A stretch of DNA of 64,000 bases from positions 1-64,000 of the forward strand of contig JAVHPJ010000183.1 in NCBI GenBank assembly GCA_036170535.1, read 5' to 3'. The notes beneath the pieces are model-generated. The model saw only the letters and a program-made list of their open reading frames with translations, ran no database searches and was not told where the DNA came from. The stretch is from SSF53 sp036170535 (GTDB lineage Bacteria > Spirochaetota > Leptospiria > Leptospirales > Leptonemataceae). Positions 45,253 to 53,103 of this stretch are shown here, piece after piece (positions within the stretch are counted from its first letter, which is position 1; every line of letters starts with the position of its first letter). The position numbers and the translations under genes were made by a program.

Positions 45253-45360
45253 CCCGGAGGCCCGCGAGCGCGGTTTTTTTTTGCAACCGATCCCGGCCGT
45301 CTGCGTTCCTACCCGACGACCGAGGCTCCGGCCCGGTCCAATTTGAATCAGGTTCGATCC

Positions 45361-46317
45361 ATGACACCAACCGTCGCAAGCTCTACGTCGTTTTTTAAAC
45401 TCCGCACCGCACGCGGGACTCTGGGACTCAAGACCGCGCCCTTTATCCTGATGCAGCTCTCCGTGCTGTTCGTATTCACCACGCACTTTTCCTGGGGCGG
45501 CCTTGCGCTCTGCCTGGGCCTCTGGTTTGTGCGTCAGTTCGCCGTAACCGGCGTGTATCATCGCTACTTCTCCCATAAGTCCTACAAAATGGGCCGTGTT
45601 ACGCAGTTTTTTATGGCCCTGCTCGCCGTCACCGCCGCGCAAAAAGGCCCGCTCTGGTGGGCCGCGAATCACCGGCACCATCACGGCTACAGCGACAAGG
45701 ACGAAGATTTTCATTCGCCGCGTCACGGCTTCTGGCATTCCCACTGGCTGTGGTTTTTGTACGACGAAAGCGGCGACTATGATGAAAAGAAAATTGTCGA
45801 TTTTGCCAAATACCCGGAATTGCGCCTGCTCGACAAATTCTGGTACGTTCCGCCGACGATTCTCGGCGTGGGCATTTTTCTCGTCGCCGGCTGGCACTAC
45901 GTGGTCTGGGGCTTTTTTGTCTCGACCTTTATCCTGGCCAATCTGACCTATTCGATCAATTCGATCACGCACGTGATCGGCAATCAGCGCTATTTTTCCA
46001 ATGACGACAGCCGTAATCACTGGCTGTTCGGACTGTTGCTTTTGGGCGAAGGCTGGCACAATAACCACCATCACTATCAGCAGGCCTCGCGCTGCGGCTT
46101 TTATTGGTGGGAAGTGGACATCACCTACTACATTATCAAACTGATGAGTTTTGTCGGCCTCACGTATGATCTCAAGCCGGTGCCGGAAGCTGTGCTGGCC
46201 GAAGGCCGGGAAAACGACCGCGCCCGCCGCGCCGCCCGCCGCGCCGGCGCCCGCTGGCAGCCCGCCCCGCGCGCCAATCCGCGCCGCCCCCTCTCCCAGG
46301 CGACCGCCGGGGCTTGA
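45361..46317 (+). CDS. acyl-CoA delta-9-type fatty acid desaturase
   Basis: I use ATG 45361; codons in frame further upstream shadow the uup gene. The 318-residue product has four membrane helices and the three His boxes of membrane desaturases: HRYFSH near residue 67, HRHHH near 105 and HNNHHH near 240. These bind a di-iron centre that inserts a cis double bond into acyl chains. The C-terminus is a proline- and arginine-rich tail with little homology expected. Such genes often respond to cold or membrane state. Confidence 0.93.
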   Translation: MTPTVASSTSFFKLRTARGTLGLKTAPFILMQLSVLFVFTTHFSWGGLALCLGLWFVRQFAVTGVYHRYFSHKSYKMGRVTQFFMALLAVTAAQKGPLWWAANHRHHHGYSDKDEDFHSPRHGFWHSHWLWFLYDESGDYDEKKIVDFAKYPELRLLDKFWYVPPTILGVGIFLVAGWHYVVWGFFVSTFILANLTYSINSITHVIGNQRYFSNDDSRNHWLFGLLLLGEGWHNNHHHYQQASRCGFYWWEVDITYYIIKLMSFVGLTYDLKPVPEAVLAEGRENDRARRAARRAGARWQPAPRANPRRPLSQATAGA

Positions 46318-46356
46318 AAGACTTGCCGCCGGGGCTCTATGCGCGAGCCTCGGCGC

Positions 46357-46989
46357 ATGAAACTCAAACTTAAGACGCTGGCAGGTCTGGGTGCGATTTT
46401 TGCGGCATCCGTGCTGATCAGCGGCTGCGACAAGAATCAAAACTCTGCGGGCGCGTCCTCCGACGCATCCGGCCCATCAGCGGGACAAGGACAGGGCATG
46501 CAAGAAGTCGCAGTAATCACCACCCGCCACGGCGAGATTGTCATCAAGTTCAACTCGGATGTGGCCCCAAAACACGTAGAGAGCTTTAAGAAACTCGCCG
46601 GCCAGGGATTTTACGATGGCACCATCTTCCATCGCGTAATCCCCGGATTTATGATCCAGGGCGGCGACCCGAACACAAAAGATTTAAACAAGGTGTCGAG
46701 TTATGGAACCGGCGGCCCGGGTTACACCGTGCCTGCCGAATTCTCCAGCGTGAAACACCTGCGCGGCATTGTTTCCGCAGCGCGCTCCCAGGATCCGAAC
46801 AGCGCGGGTTCGCAGTTCTTTATTGTGGTAAAGGACAGCCCGTGGCTCGACGGACAGTATTCGGTTTTTGGCGAAGTGATTTCCGGCATGGAAGTCGCTG
46901 ACAAAATCGTAAACGAACAACGCGACCCGCGCGACATGCCGCTCGCACGCGTCGAGATGACCATTCGTCTGGAACAACGCCAGCTCTGA
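46357..46989 (+). CDS. cyclophilin-type peptidyl-prolyl isomerase lipoprotein
   Basis: I prefer ATG 46357, which gives a typical signal MKLKLKTLAG ending in lipobox LISGC; ATG 46339 is possible. The 210-residue product has a Ser/Ala linker and then a complete cyclophilin domain. Diagnostic stretches are FYDGTIFHRVIPGFMIQGGD (catalytic Arg, Phe and Gln) and NSAGSQFFIVV. It speeds proline isomerisation during folding in the periplasm or at the membrane surface. It is followed by a strong terminator. Confidence 0.93.
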   Translation: MKLKLKTLAGLGAIFAASVLISGCDKNQNSAGASSDASGPSAGQGQGMQEVAVITTRHGEIVIKFNSDVAPKHVESFKKLAGQGFYDGTIFHRVIPGFMIQGGDPNTKDLNKVSSYGTGGPGYTVPAEFSSVKHLRGIVSAARSQDPNSAGSQFFIVVKDSPWLDGQYSVFGEVISGMEVADKIVNEQRDPRDMPLARVEMTIRLEQRQL

Positions 46990-47053
46990 AAAAGCAGTCT
47001 GTCTGACGACTCGACTTGCGAAAGATCCTGGTTCGCGCAAGTCCGTATAATAG

Positions 47054-47086
47054 AAAAGCCCCCGGAAATCTCCGGGGGCTTTTTTT
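47054..47086. terminator. bidirectional intrinsic terminator
   Basis: A perfect stem AGCCCCCGGA/TCCGGGGGCT with loop AATC is followed by seven T on the plus strand and by four T on the minus strand. It separates the cyclophilin gene from the convergent BASS transporter gene and can serve both. Confidence 0.9.
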
Positions 47087-47139
47087 GCGCCGGCCGCCAA
47101 CTGAGCCGCGCGGCCCTATTTGCAGACTCTGCGCTGCGC

Positions 47140-48162
47140 TTATTTGCCGACGGTCTTGTACGCCTCGCCAAAGAGCGTTTTTTGAATCTGTTCGTTTTCG
47201 TAGATCTCCGCTTCGACCTTGCCGATCCGGCGGAAAAACATGGTCACAAAGGAGGACGTGATCACGATGAAGAACGAATACAGAATCGGCATCCAGAGCA
47301 TGCTCGCTTCCACTTCCGGGGTTTGCGCGAAACTCAGCAGTACAATGGCAAACGCGAGCGGTCCGTTTTGAATTCCGGTCTCCAGCGCCACCGTCCGCGC
47401 CTCGCGGGCCGGCATGCGCGCCAGGAAACGGGAAGCCAGATATCCCAGGGTAAAACCGGCCAGACCAATGCCAATGGCGCCGATGTACACGTTGCCAGGC
47501 GTAGTCGCCATCAGGCAGCGCTTTACCGGATCCAGCAGAAACATGCCGCACAGGAACAGAATCACGATCACGCCCATAAAGCCGGCGGTATCTTCCGCCG
47601 CTTTCGCCCAACCGGCGGAAAAACGGCGCAGAATCATCCCGCCAACAACGGGCACAATCACCAGCACCAGCGACTGAATAATCGCGCTGTAGGGAATTTT
47701 AAATTCGCCCGTGAGATTGTCCGCCGTGGGTGCAAGCGTCACCTGCTGCACAAAGCCGCCCACGTTATCGGCCCAGAGCCACATCATGAGCGGCGTCATA
47801 AATACGGCGGCGACGGTCGAGCAGACCGTCATGGTCACCGAAAGCGCGACGTCGCCGCGCGAAAAATAGGTGAACATGTTGGACGTGGTTCCAGCCGGAA
47901 TCGCGCCGACCAGAATCAGGGCGATGGCGAACAGCGGATCCAGCTGGAGCGCCGTCGCCAGTACGAAGCCCAGAAACGGCATCCAGCCGAACTGGGACAG
48001 AAAACCGATAATCACGCCGCGCGGCTTTTTCAGGATGAACTTAAAGTTATCCAGAGTCAGGCCGGCGCCCATGCCAAACATGATGACCAGAATCATCAGG
48101 CCCAGCATGGATTGCTCCAGGGGATTGATCAGATTATAGCCGGGAGGTAAACATTGATTCAT
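47140..48162 (-). CDS. BASS-family (bile acid:Na+ symporter-like) transporter
   Basis: This 340-residue protein has about nine membrane helices. BASS-like motifs are MLGLMILVIMFGMGAGL, ALILVGAIPAGTTSNMFTY (Na+ site area) and ARTVALETGIQNGPLAF. Family members move bile acids, pyruvate, pantothenate precursors or other organic anions with Na+. It lies 31 nt after fadD on the same strand, so an acid substrate linked to acyl metabolism is possible. Confidence 0.92.
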   Translation of the reverse strand: MNQCLPPGYNLINPLEQSMLGLMILVIMFGMGAGLTLDNFKFILKKPRGVIIGFLSQFGWMPFLGFVLATALQLDPLFAIALILVGAIPAGTTSNMFTYFSRGDVALSVTMTVCSTVAAVFMTPLMMWLWADNVGGFVQQVTLAPTADNLTGEFKIPYSAIIQSLVLVIVPVVGGMILRRFSAGWAKAAEDTAGFMGVIVILFLCGMFLLDPVKRCLMATTPGNVYIGAIGIGLAGFTLGYLASRFLARMPAREARTVALETGIQNGPLAFAIVLLSFAQTPEVEASMLWMPILYSFFIVITSSFVTMFFRRIGKVEAEIYENEQIQKTLFGEAYKTVGK

Positions 48163-48193
48163 AGTGTTGTTCCGTTATCCTTGCGGTTGCCGC

Positions 48194-50143
48194 TCAGGCC
48201 TTGCCGGCCTCCTGTTTTTTTGCGCCCGAACCGCGACCGTACATATCGTCGATCTCGGCCTTGTATTTCTCCGTGATCACGTGACGCTTGAGTTTAAAGA
48301 GGTTGGTCAGCTCGTCGCCGACTTCGAAGGGCTTCGCTATTACACGGAAGTCCGGCACGCGTTCGAAGGCCTTAAAGCCGGCGTCCGCAGAAATCTCCGT
48401 TTTAATGACTTTTGCAATCGTTTCGCGCACTTCCGGATTGGCGGCCAGTTGGGCCACGGTCTCCGCCTCGATGCCCTTCGCCTTGAAGCCTTCCAGGGAC
48501 GGCACCACCAGCGCCGTCATGTATTTCTCGTCCTGGCCTACGATCATGATCTGATCGATAAAGGCCGATTCCACCAGTTTGTTTTCGATCGGCACCGGCT
48601 CGACGTTTTCGCCGCTGGCGAGCACAATCGTGTCTTTGGAACGGCCCATGATCTTCAAGCAATCGTTAAAGGTGATCATGCCGATGTCGCCGGTATTCAA
48701 CCAGCCGTCTTTGATGGCCTTCGCAGTCGCCTCTTCGTTTTTGTAATACCCGCGCATTACCTGCGGGCCGCGCACATGGATCTCGCCTTTGTAGCCGCGG
48801 CCGTTGTTGGGCTTGTTGGCATTCGGATACAAAACCTCGCCGTGCGCCAGATCGACAATCCGCACCTCGATGCCCGGGACGACCGGACCCACAGTGCCGA
48901 TGATCAGCTTTTCCAGGGTGCGCACGGAGATTACGGCCGCCGTCTCCGTCATGCCGTAACCTTCGAGCACCGGAATGCCCACGTAGTTGAAGAATTCATC
49001 CACATGCGGCGGCAGCGCCCCGCCGCCCGAAAGGGACGCTTTGAGGCTGCCGCCCACGGCCTGCCGCAGCCGTTCCAGCACCGACACGTTGAAGAACGCA
49101 TAAAGCGGCGTAATCAAGAGCCAGCGCACAAAATGAAACAGCCAACCGATGGCAAAGACGATCAGGTTCGGCTTGTGCAGATGCAGTTTGCGGTTCTTTA
49201 TGTAATACTGAGAATTTTTGTAAATCTCCGCCAGGCCGTAGCCGGTGTGGAACAAGAAACGCCGCACGGGATGAGCCGCCTGCACGCCGTCAATGATGCG
49301 CAGATACAGGCTTTCCCACAGACGCGGCGCCGATCCCATAAACGTGGGCTGAACGTTTTTCAGATCGTCGCCCAGGTTGCGAATGTTCGTGTAATAGGTG
49401 GCGCAGCCGCGGCTGATCGAAAACATCTCCAGCGCGCGCTCGAAAATGTGCCACACGGGCAGGATGGAGACCGTACGATCGTTCACGCCAAGATCCACGG
49501 GGATCTTATCCATCATGTACATCAGGTTGCTGTGCGAAAGCATCACGCCCTTGGGCGCGCCGGTGGTGCCGGAGGTGTAAATCATGGTGCACAAATCGTC
49601 CGGAGAAATGCCGGACACGCGCTCTTCGACGCGCTTGTCTCCTTTTGCGCGCAGGGCGCGGCCCTCGTCCAGAAGATCGGACATATGCAGCATGGGCGCC
49701 GGCGCCTTCTGCTCGGGATTCATCAGAATCCAGGTCTTTACGCCCGACAGATGCGCGAGGTTTTTCTCGACCTTCTTCCAGAGATCCAGATGCTCGATAA
49801 AGCATACCTTTACGTCTGCATGCGGCAGAATGTACTGAATATCCGCATCCGTAACGTCCGTACCGCGCGGCACGTCGGCGGCGCCCGCGAGTTGAACCGC
49901 CGCGTCGGCGATGATCCACTCGATGCGATTGTCCGCCAGGAGGCCCACATGTTCGCGAGCCTGGACGCCGCGTTGAATCAGAGCCGTCGAAAGCTCGACG
50001 CCAAGTTCATATAATTGTGCGAAACTCGTCGGTTTCCAGAGCTTCGATTTGTGTCGTGTAGCGAACGCGACTCGATCTCCGTGGGCGATCGCAGCGTATT
50101 GAAACAAGTGCGCAACAGTCTTCGCACTGCTCGGTTTAGACAT
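48194..50143 (-). CDS. fadD: long-chain acyl-CoA synthetase (AMP-forming)
   Basis: This 649-residue AMP-forming ligase has the nucleotide motif YTSGTTGAPKGVMLSHSN (about 190-208), the acyl motif GYGMTETAAV and the C-terminal GWLNTGDIGMI and LKIMGRSKDTIV. The stretch PRGTDVT and the long C-terminal part resemble the spirochaetal and other long FadD forms. It activates fatty acids with ATP and CoA for phospholipid synthesis or beta-oxidation. AGGAG precedes the ATG. The BASS transporter follows, probably in the same operon. Confidence 0.93.
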   Translation of the reverse strand: MSKPSSAKTVAHLFQYAAIAHGDRVAFATRHKSKLWKPTSFAQLYELGVELSTALIQRGVQAREHVGLLADNRIEWIIADAAVQLAGAADVPRGTDVTDADIQYILPHADVKVCFIEHLDLWKKVEKNLAHLSGVKTWILMNPEQKAPAPMLHMSDLLDEGRALRAKGDKRVEERVSGISPDDLCTMIYTSGTTGAPKGVMLSHSNLMYMMDKIPVDLGVNDRTVSILPVWHIFERALEMFSISRGCATYYTNIRNLGDDLKNVQPTFMGSAPRLWESLYLRIIDGVQAAHPVRRFLFHTGYGLAEIYKNSQYYIKNRKLHLHKPNLIVFAIGWLFHFVRWLLITPLYAFFNVSVLERLRQAVGGSLKASLSGGGALPPHVDEFFNYVGIPVLEGYGMTETAAVISVRTLEKLIIGTVGPVVPGIEVRIVDLAHGEVLYPNANKPNNGRGYKGEIHVRGPQVMRGYYKNEEATAKAIKDGWLNTGDIGMITFNDCLKIMGRSKDTIVLASGENVEPVPIENKLVESAFIDQIMIVGQDEKYMTALVVPSLEGFKAKGIEAETVAQLAANPEVRETIAKVIKTEISADAGFKAFERVPDFRVIAKPFEVGDELTNLFKLKRHVITEKYKAEIDDMYGRGSGAKKQEAGKA

Positions 50144-50329
50144 ACCACTCTCCTGCTATACTTCTGAGCGCTGGTCTCCGAATAAGACTCAGGTCAATAC
50201 CGGGCGGGCCGGGGTTTCGGGGAAGATAAGGGATGCCGCTATTTCTGGCGGCACTTTTTCAATCGCAGGTTGCAAATTTCGCGAGAAAAGCGCTTAGTTG
50301 CGCCGCGCAAAATATCGTGCAGCGCAAAC

Positions 50330-50375
50330 AAAAAGCGACAGCGGCCGCCGCTGCTTGCAGCAAAGCAAGGCGGCC
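50330..50375 (-). terminator. terminator of the metalloprotease gene
   Basis: On the minus strand a GGCCGCC/GGCGGCC stem (50343-50349 with 50369-50375) with an inner TTGC/GCAA hairpin is followed, after a few bases, by a run of five T (50330-50334). It lies 10 nt after the metalloprotease stop. The remaining gap to fadD (50144-50329) shows nothing further. Confidence 0.65.
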
Positions 50376-50384
50376 CTGCGGCGG

Positions 50385-51347
50385 TTAAGGTTCCAGGGTC
50401 TGGAAATACGCCGCGTATTTGGGCTGCAGGCGCGCATCCAGGATGCGCGTCTCTTCGCGACCATCGGCATAGAGCAGGTGTAGAATCGATGTGACGCCTT
50501 CCGCCGAAGGGCCGGGCGCGGGTTCAACATCGGCGCCGGCGACGGAGTAACGCGAACCGATCGAAGCGGAACTGAAGAACTGCGGAAACTGAAAATGACG
50601 CAGGTAGACGCCGGTCTGGGTCTCGGTGAAGATCGTGGTTGCGCCGCCGTTTACCGTGGGGATGGTCGGCGATCGCACGGTCGGCGAATAAGCGGAAGCC
50701 AGCGCGGTCCGTTCTTCGGCGCTGGGAGTGTTTACGCCGGACGTGTTGGGAAACATAATATACGGCTGAAAGGTCGCCTCGCTGCCCGTGCAGTTCGGCG
50801 TGCCGCCAAATTCGCAGGGATGCCGCAGGCCCAGGCAATGACCCACTTCATGGGTGAAAACCGACTGCGCCTCCGCCGAAGATGCGCTGTTTTGAAAATC
50901 GCTGAGCATGATGGCCGTGGTGTCGAGAATCTGCCCCGTCGAGGTGAAGCCGCGCGTGAGACACACCCCGATTACGCCGCCTCTCAGGGGGCAGTTGACG
51001 CCCTGAAGTTCGGCCGGCACGCCTTTGGCGGCGCAGGTATCGCCGGCCGCGGTAATCCAATTTGCCGGGTTGTACTGAAAGCTCGAATTTGTGGTGCGGC
51101 CAGTGGCGCTGAGGTTCTTGGCGAGACCGATTTGCCACTCGTCGAGCGCGGTATTCGCGCGCGTGACAAAGGCGGCGACCGGCGCCGGATTATCCACAAT
51201 GTAGAAGACGGCCAGCAAGAGAAACAGATCCGAGTCGTCGGAACCCTCGTCGCCCGCGCACTGCAGCAAGCCGCCGCCTGCCAACAGCGCCGCCGCGGCC
51301 AGCCTGGAAAATTTCTTTACAAATGACGCTGTACGAGTGGAAACCAA
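50385..51347 (-). CDS. zinc metalloprotease lipoprotein (HEXXHXXGXXH)
   Basis: I place the start at TTG 51347, with GGAAGGGGG about eight nt upstream; the frame is open to 51500 but that part shadows the divergent gene. The 320-residue product begins with a lipoprotein signal (SRLAAAALLAGGGLLQC). The metzincin motif HEVGHCLGLRH is at about 165-175, and YIMFPNTSG supplies a possible Met-turn. Mature Cys residues near the active site may form disulfides (RHPCEFGGTPNC). It is probably a surface- or periplasm-exposed protease. It is divergent from the next lipoprotein with only 37 nt between starts. Confidence 0.85.
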   Translation of the reverse strand: MVSTRTASFVKKFSRLAAAALLAGGGLLQCAGDEGSDDSDLFLLLAVFYIVDNPAPVAAFVTRANTALDEWQIGLAKNLSATGRTTNSSFQYNPANWITAAGDTCAAKGVPAELQGVNCPLRGGVIGVCLTRGFTSTGQILDTTAIMLSDFQNSASSAEAQSVFTHEVGHCLGLRHPCEFGGTPNCTGSEATFQPYIMFPNTSGVNTPSAEERTALASAYSPTVRSPTIPTVNGGATTIFTETQTGVYLRHFQFPQFFSSASIGSRYSVAGADVEPAPGPSAEGVTSILHLLYADGREETRILDARLQPKYAAYFQTLEP

Positions 51348-51384
51348 GGGATTGCCCCCTTCCTTGCTGAGTTGTAACCTTCTA

Positions 51385-51990
51385 ATGGACCGGCCAGAGA
51401 TGCAGCCATCGAAAAATTCGCGCGCCGGCCGCCCTGGCGCGCGCCGGTCAGCCGCCGCCGCCCTCGCGCTCGGCCTTTTCGTCAGTATGCCAGCCTGCAC
51501 GAGTCCCGCGTCCAGTCGATTTGCAGGCGGCGCAGATTGGACGGACGCAAACCTGGTTTGGTTTGCCCGTTCCGGCTTTGTTGTTCCGGCGAATGCCTAT
51601 AATTTCCGGGTCGCCGTGGCGGGCCGCGGGGGATCCGCGCCAACTCTGAGCGCCGAACTGCAGAGCGGCGCGAGCGCCTGTACCGCGGAATTCCGGCTCA
51701 GCGCCGCGGAAAGCGAACGCCTGAATCGGGCGTTCCGCGAGCTGAGCTTCTGCCGGGGGGCCAGCGGCGAACTGAGCATTCTGACCAGCGATCAACCCGT
51801 AGCCGGCATGGACCTTGAGCAGGGCGGCCGAACCCTGCGCCTGATCCGCAACACGCGCATAACGAGCGCGGATCGCATTTGCGGCGGCGAAGCGGTCTTT
51901 GGCGAAGAACTGAAGCGCACCCTCGCGCGCGGTCTGCCCGCCGATTGTCCGACGTACGACGCGTTGTTCGCTACGGACCGCCTTCCGTGA
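51385..51990 (+). CDS. hypothetical lipoprotein
   Basis: I choose ATG 51385; ATG 51400 also works, and ATG 51337 would overlap the divergent protease gene. The product (about 201 residues) has a signal peptide ending FVSMPAC. The mature part has paired Cys (ASACTAEF, LSFCRGAS, RICGGEA, ADCPTYD) that could form disulfides, and beta-strand-like repeats. I do not recognise a family. Its divergent placement beside the metalloprotease suggests joint regulation and possibly an inhibitor or partner role (speculative). Confidence 0.75.
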   Translation: MDRPEMQPSKNSRAGRPGARRSAAAALALGLFVSMPACTSPASSRFAGGADWTDANLVWFARSGFVVPANAYNFRVAVAGRGGSAPTLSAELQSGASACTAEFRLSAAESERLNRAFRELSFCRGASGELSILTSDQPVAGMDLEQGGRTLRLIRNTRITSADRICGGEAVFGEELKRTLARGLPADCPTYDALFATDRLP

Positions 51991-52080
51991 GAAAGCGATT
52001 CGCGTGCTGTTAATTTTTCCGCTTTCATTACGAATTTGATCCCGCGCGCGACGCCGCCGCGGGAAGGAATTGTGAGAATC

Positions 52081-52191
52081 ATGCAGCTGGCGGCGTTTTT
52101 GATTTACAGTGTTGCGGCCTCGCGCCGCACTGCGGGCGTCCGCTCTCAACCCCGCCCGCCTGGCTTGAGACGCGCATCGCGTACGACATGA
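52081..52191 (+). CDS. possible 36-codon leader ORF coupled to HDOD gene
   Basis: A 36-codon frame starts at ATG 52081 with GGAAGGAA about 12-20 nt upstream. Its UGA stop overlaps the ATG of the HDOD gene as ATGA. The peptide begins MQLAAFLIYSVAAS and ends Arg-rich. It may be a translated leader that couples translation, or chance in a GC-rich region. Confidence 0.25.
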   Translation: MQLAAFLIYSVAASRRTAGVRSQPRPPGLRRASRTT

Positions 52192-53048
52192 ACCCAGCCA
52201 ACCCGGTCATAGCCAGCTACCTGGAAAAGGTGAAAGACCTTACGATTCTGCCGCCGGTGCTTCTGAACGTACTGGCGATGAACGACGATAACGAGCTGCA
52301 CTTCAAAAAACTGGAGCTGATGATCGAATCCGACCAGATCCTGGTCACGCGGCTGCTCAGACTGGCCAACTCGCCCTTTTACGCCCGCGGCGCAAAACAG
52401 CCCGTGCAAAGCGTGCTGCAAACCATCACGCGACTCGGATTTCGCACTGTGCGCTCGCTGGTCGCCCTGGCTTTCGCCGACTCGATTTTTTCAACCGGCA
52501 ACTACGCCAAATTTCGCAAAGAAGTCTGGGAGCATTCCATCGCGACCGGCATTTTTGCGCAGTTTCTCTGCAACGATATCGGCATCAAGAAGCAGGAAGA
52601 CACCGCCCTCCTGGGCGGGCTGCTGCATGACCTGGGAAAAATCGTGCTGAACACGATCGATCGCAAGCTCTACATTGAAACGCTCACGCGCTTTCTGGAC
52701 GGCGACCGCGACATTCGTGAAATCGAGCGGGAGTTATTTAAGACCGATCACGATGAAATTGGCGCAGCCGCCGCCGAGATGTGGGGCCTCCCGCTCGAAA
52801 TCCTGGATGTGCTTAAACGGCGGCGCGAAGAAATCGCCAGTCAGCCGGTGCATGTGCAGCTGATATCGTTCAGCGATTTATTTGCGCGTCGTTCCGGCTA
52901 CGGCCGCTGGCTCGACGCCGCGGAAGATCGTTACAACGATTATTTGCAGTATTTTGGTCTGGAATCGCGCCGCGAATCGGAATTGCGGCAATCTTATGTG
53001 CGGCGCCTCCAGGAACACGAATTGTATAGATTCAGTAATACTCTCTGA
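52188..53048 (+). CDS. HDOD-domain signalling protein
   Basis: This 286-residue protein carries an HDOD domain over about residues 15-215, starting with LTILPPVLLNVLAM and LLRLANSPFYARG, and with LLHDLGKIVLN as the HD-like block. HDOD proteins act in two-component, chemotaxis and motility control, often without catalytic activity. The gene lies 55 nt upstream of a chemoreceptor, which supports a role in the same sensory pathway. Confidence 0.9.
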   Translation: MNPANPVIASYLEKVKDLTILPPVLLNVLAMNDDNELHFKKLELMIESDQILVTRLLRLANSPFYARGAKQPVQSVLQTITRLGFRTVRSLVALAFADSIFSTGNYAKFRKEVWEHSIATGIFAQFLCNDIGIKKQEDTALLGGLLHDLGKIVLNTIDRKLYIETLTRFLDGDRDIREIERELFKTDHDEIGAAAAEMWGLPLEILDVLKRRREEIASQPVHVQLISFSDLFARRSGYGRWLDAAEDRYNDYLQYFGLESRRESELRQSYVRRLQEHELYRFSNTL

Positions 53049-53103
53049 TTCGCCCCGCAGCCTTTCCCGCTTGACCTGCGACAAAACCTGTCCAGGGTTG
53101 CGT

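Noticed and set aside
44100..45398. 432-codon plus-strand frame opposite uup
   Set aside because: It is a shadow of the ABC-F gene, with no recognisable domain.
48164..50014. 616-codon plus-strand frame opposite fadD
   Set aside because: The minus strand encodes an unmistakable FadD; the plus frame shows no domain and has gene-unlike composition.
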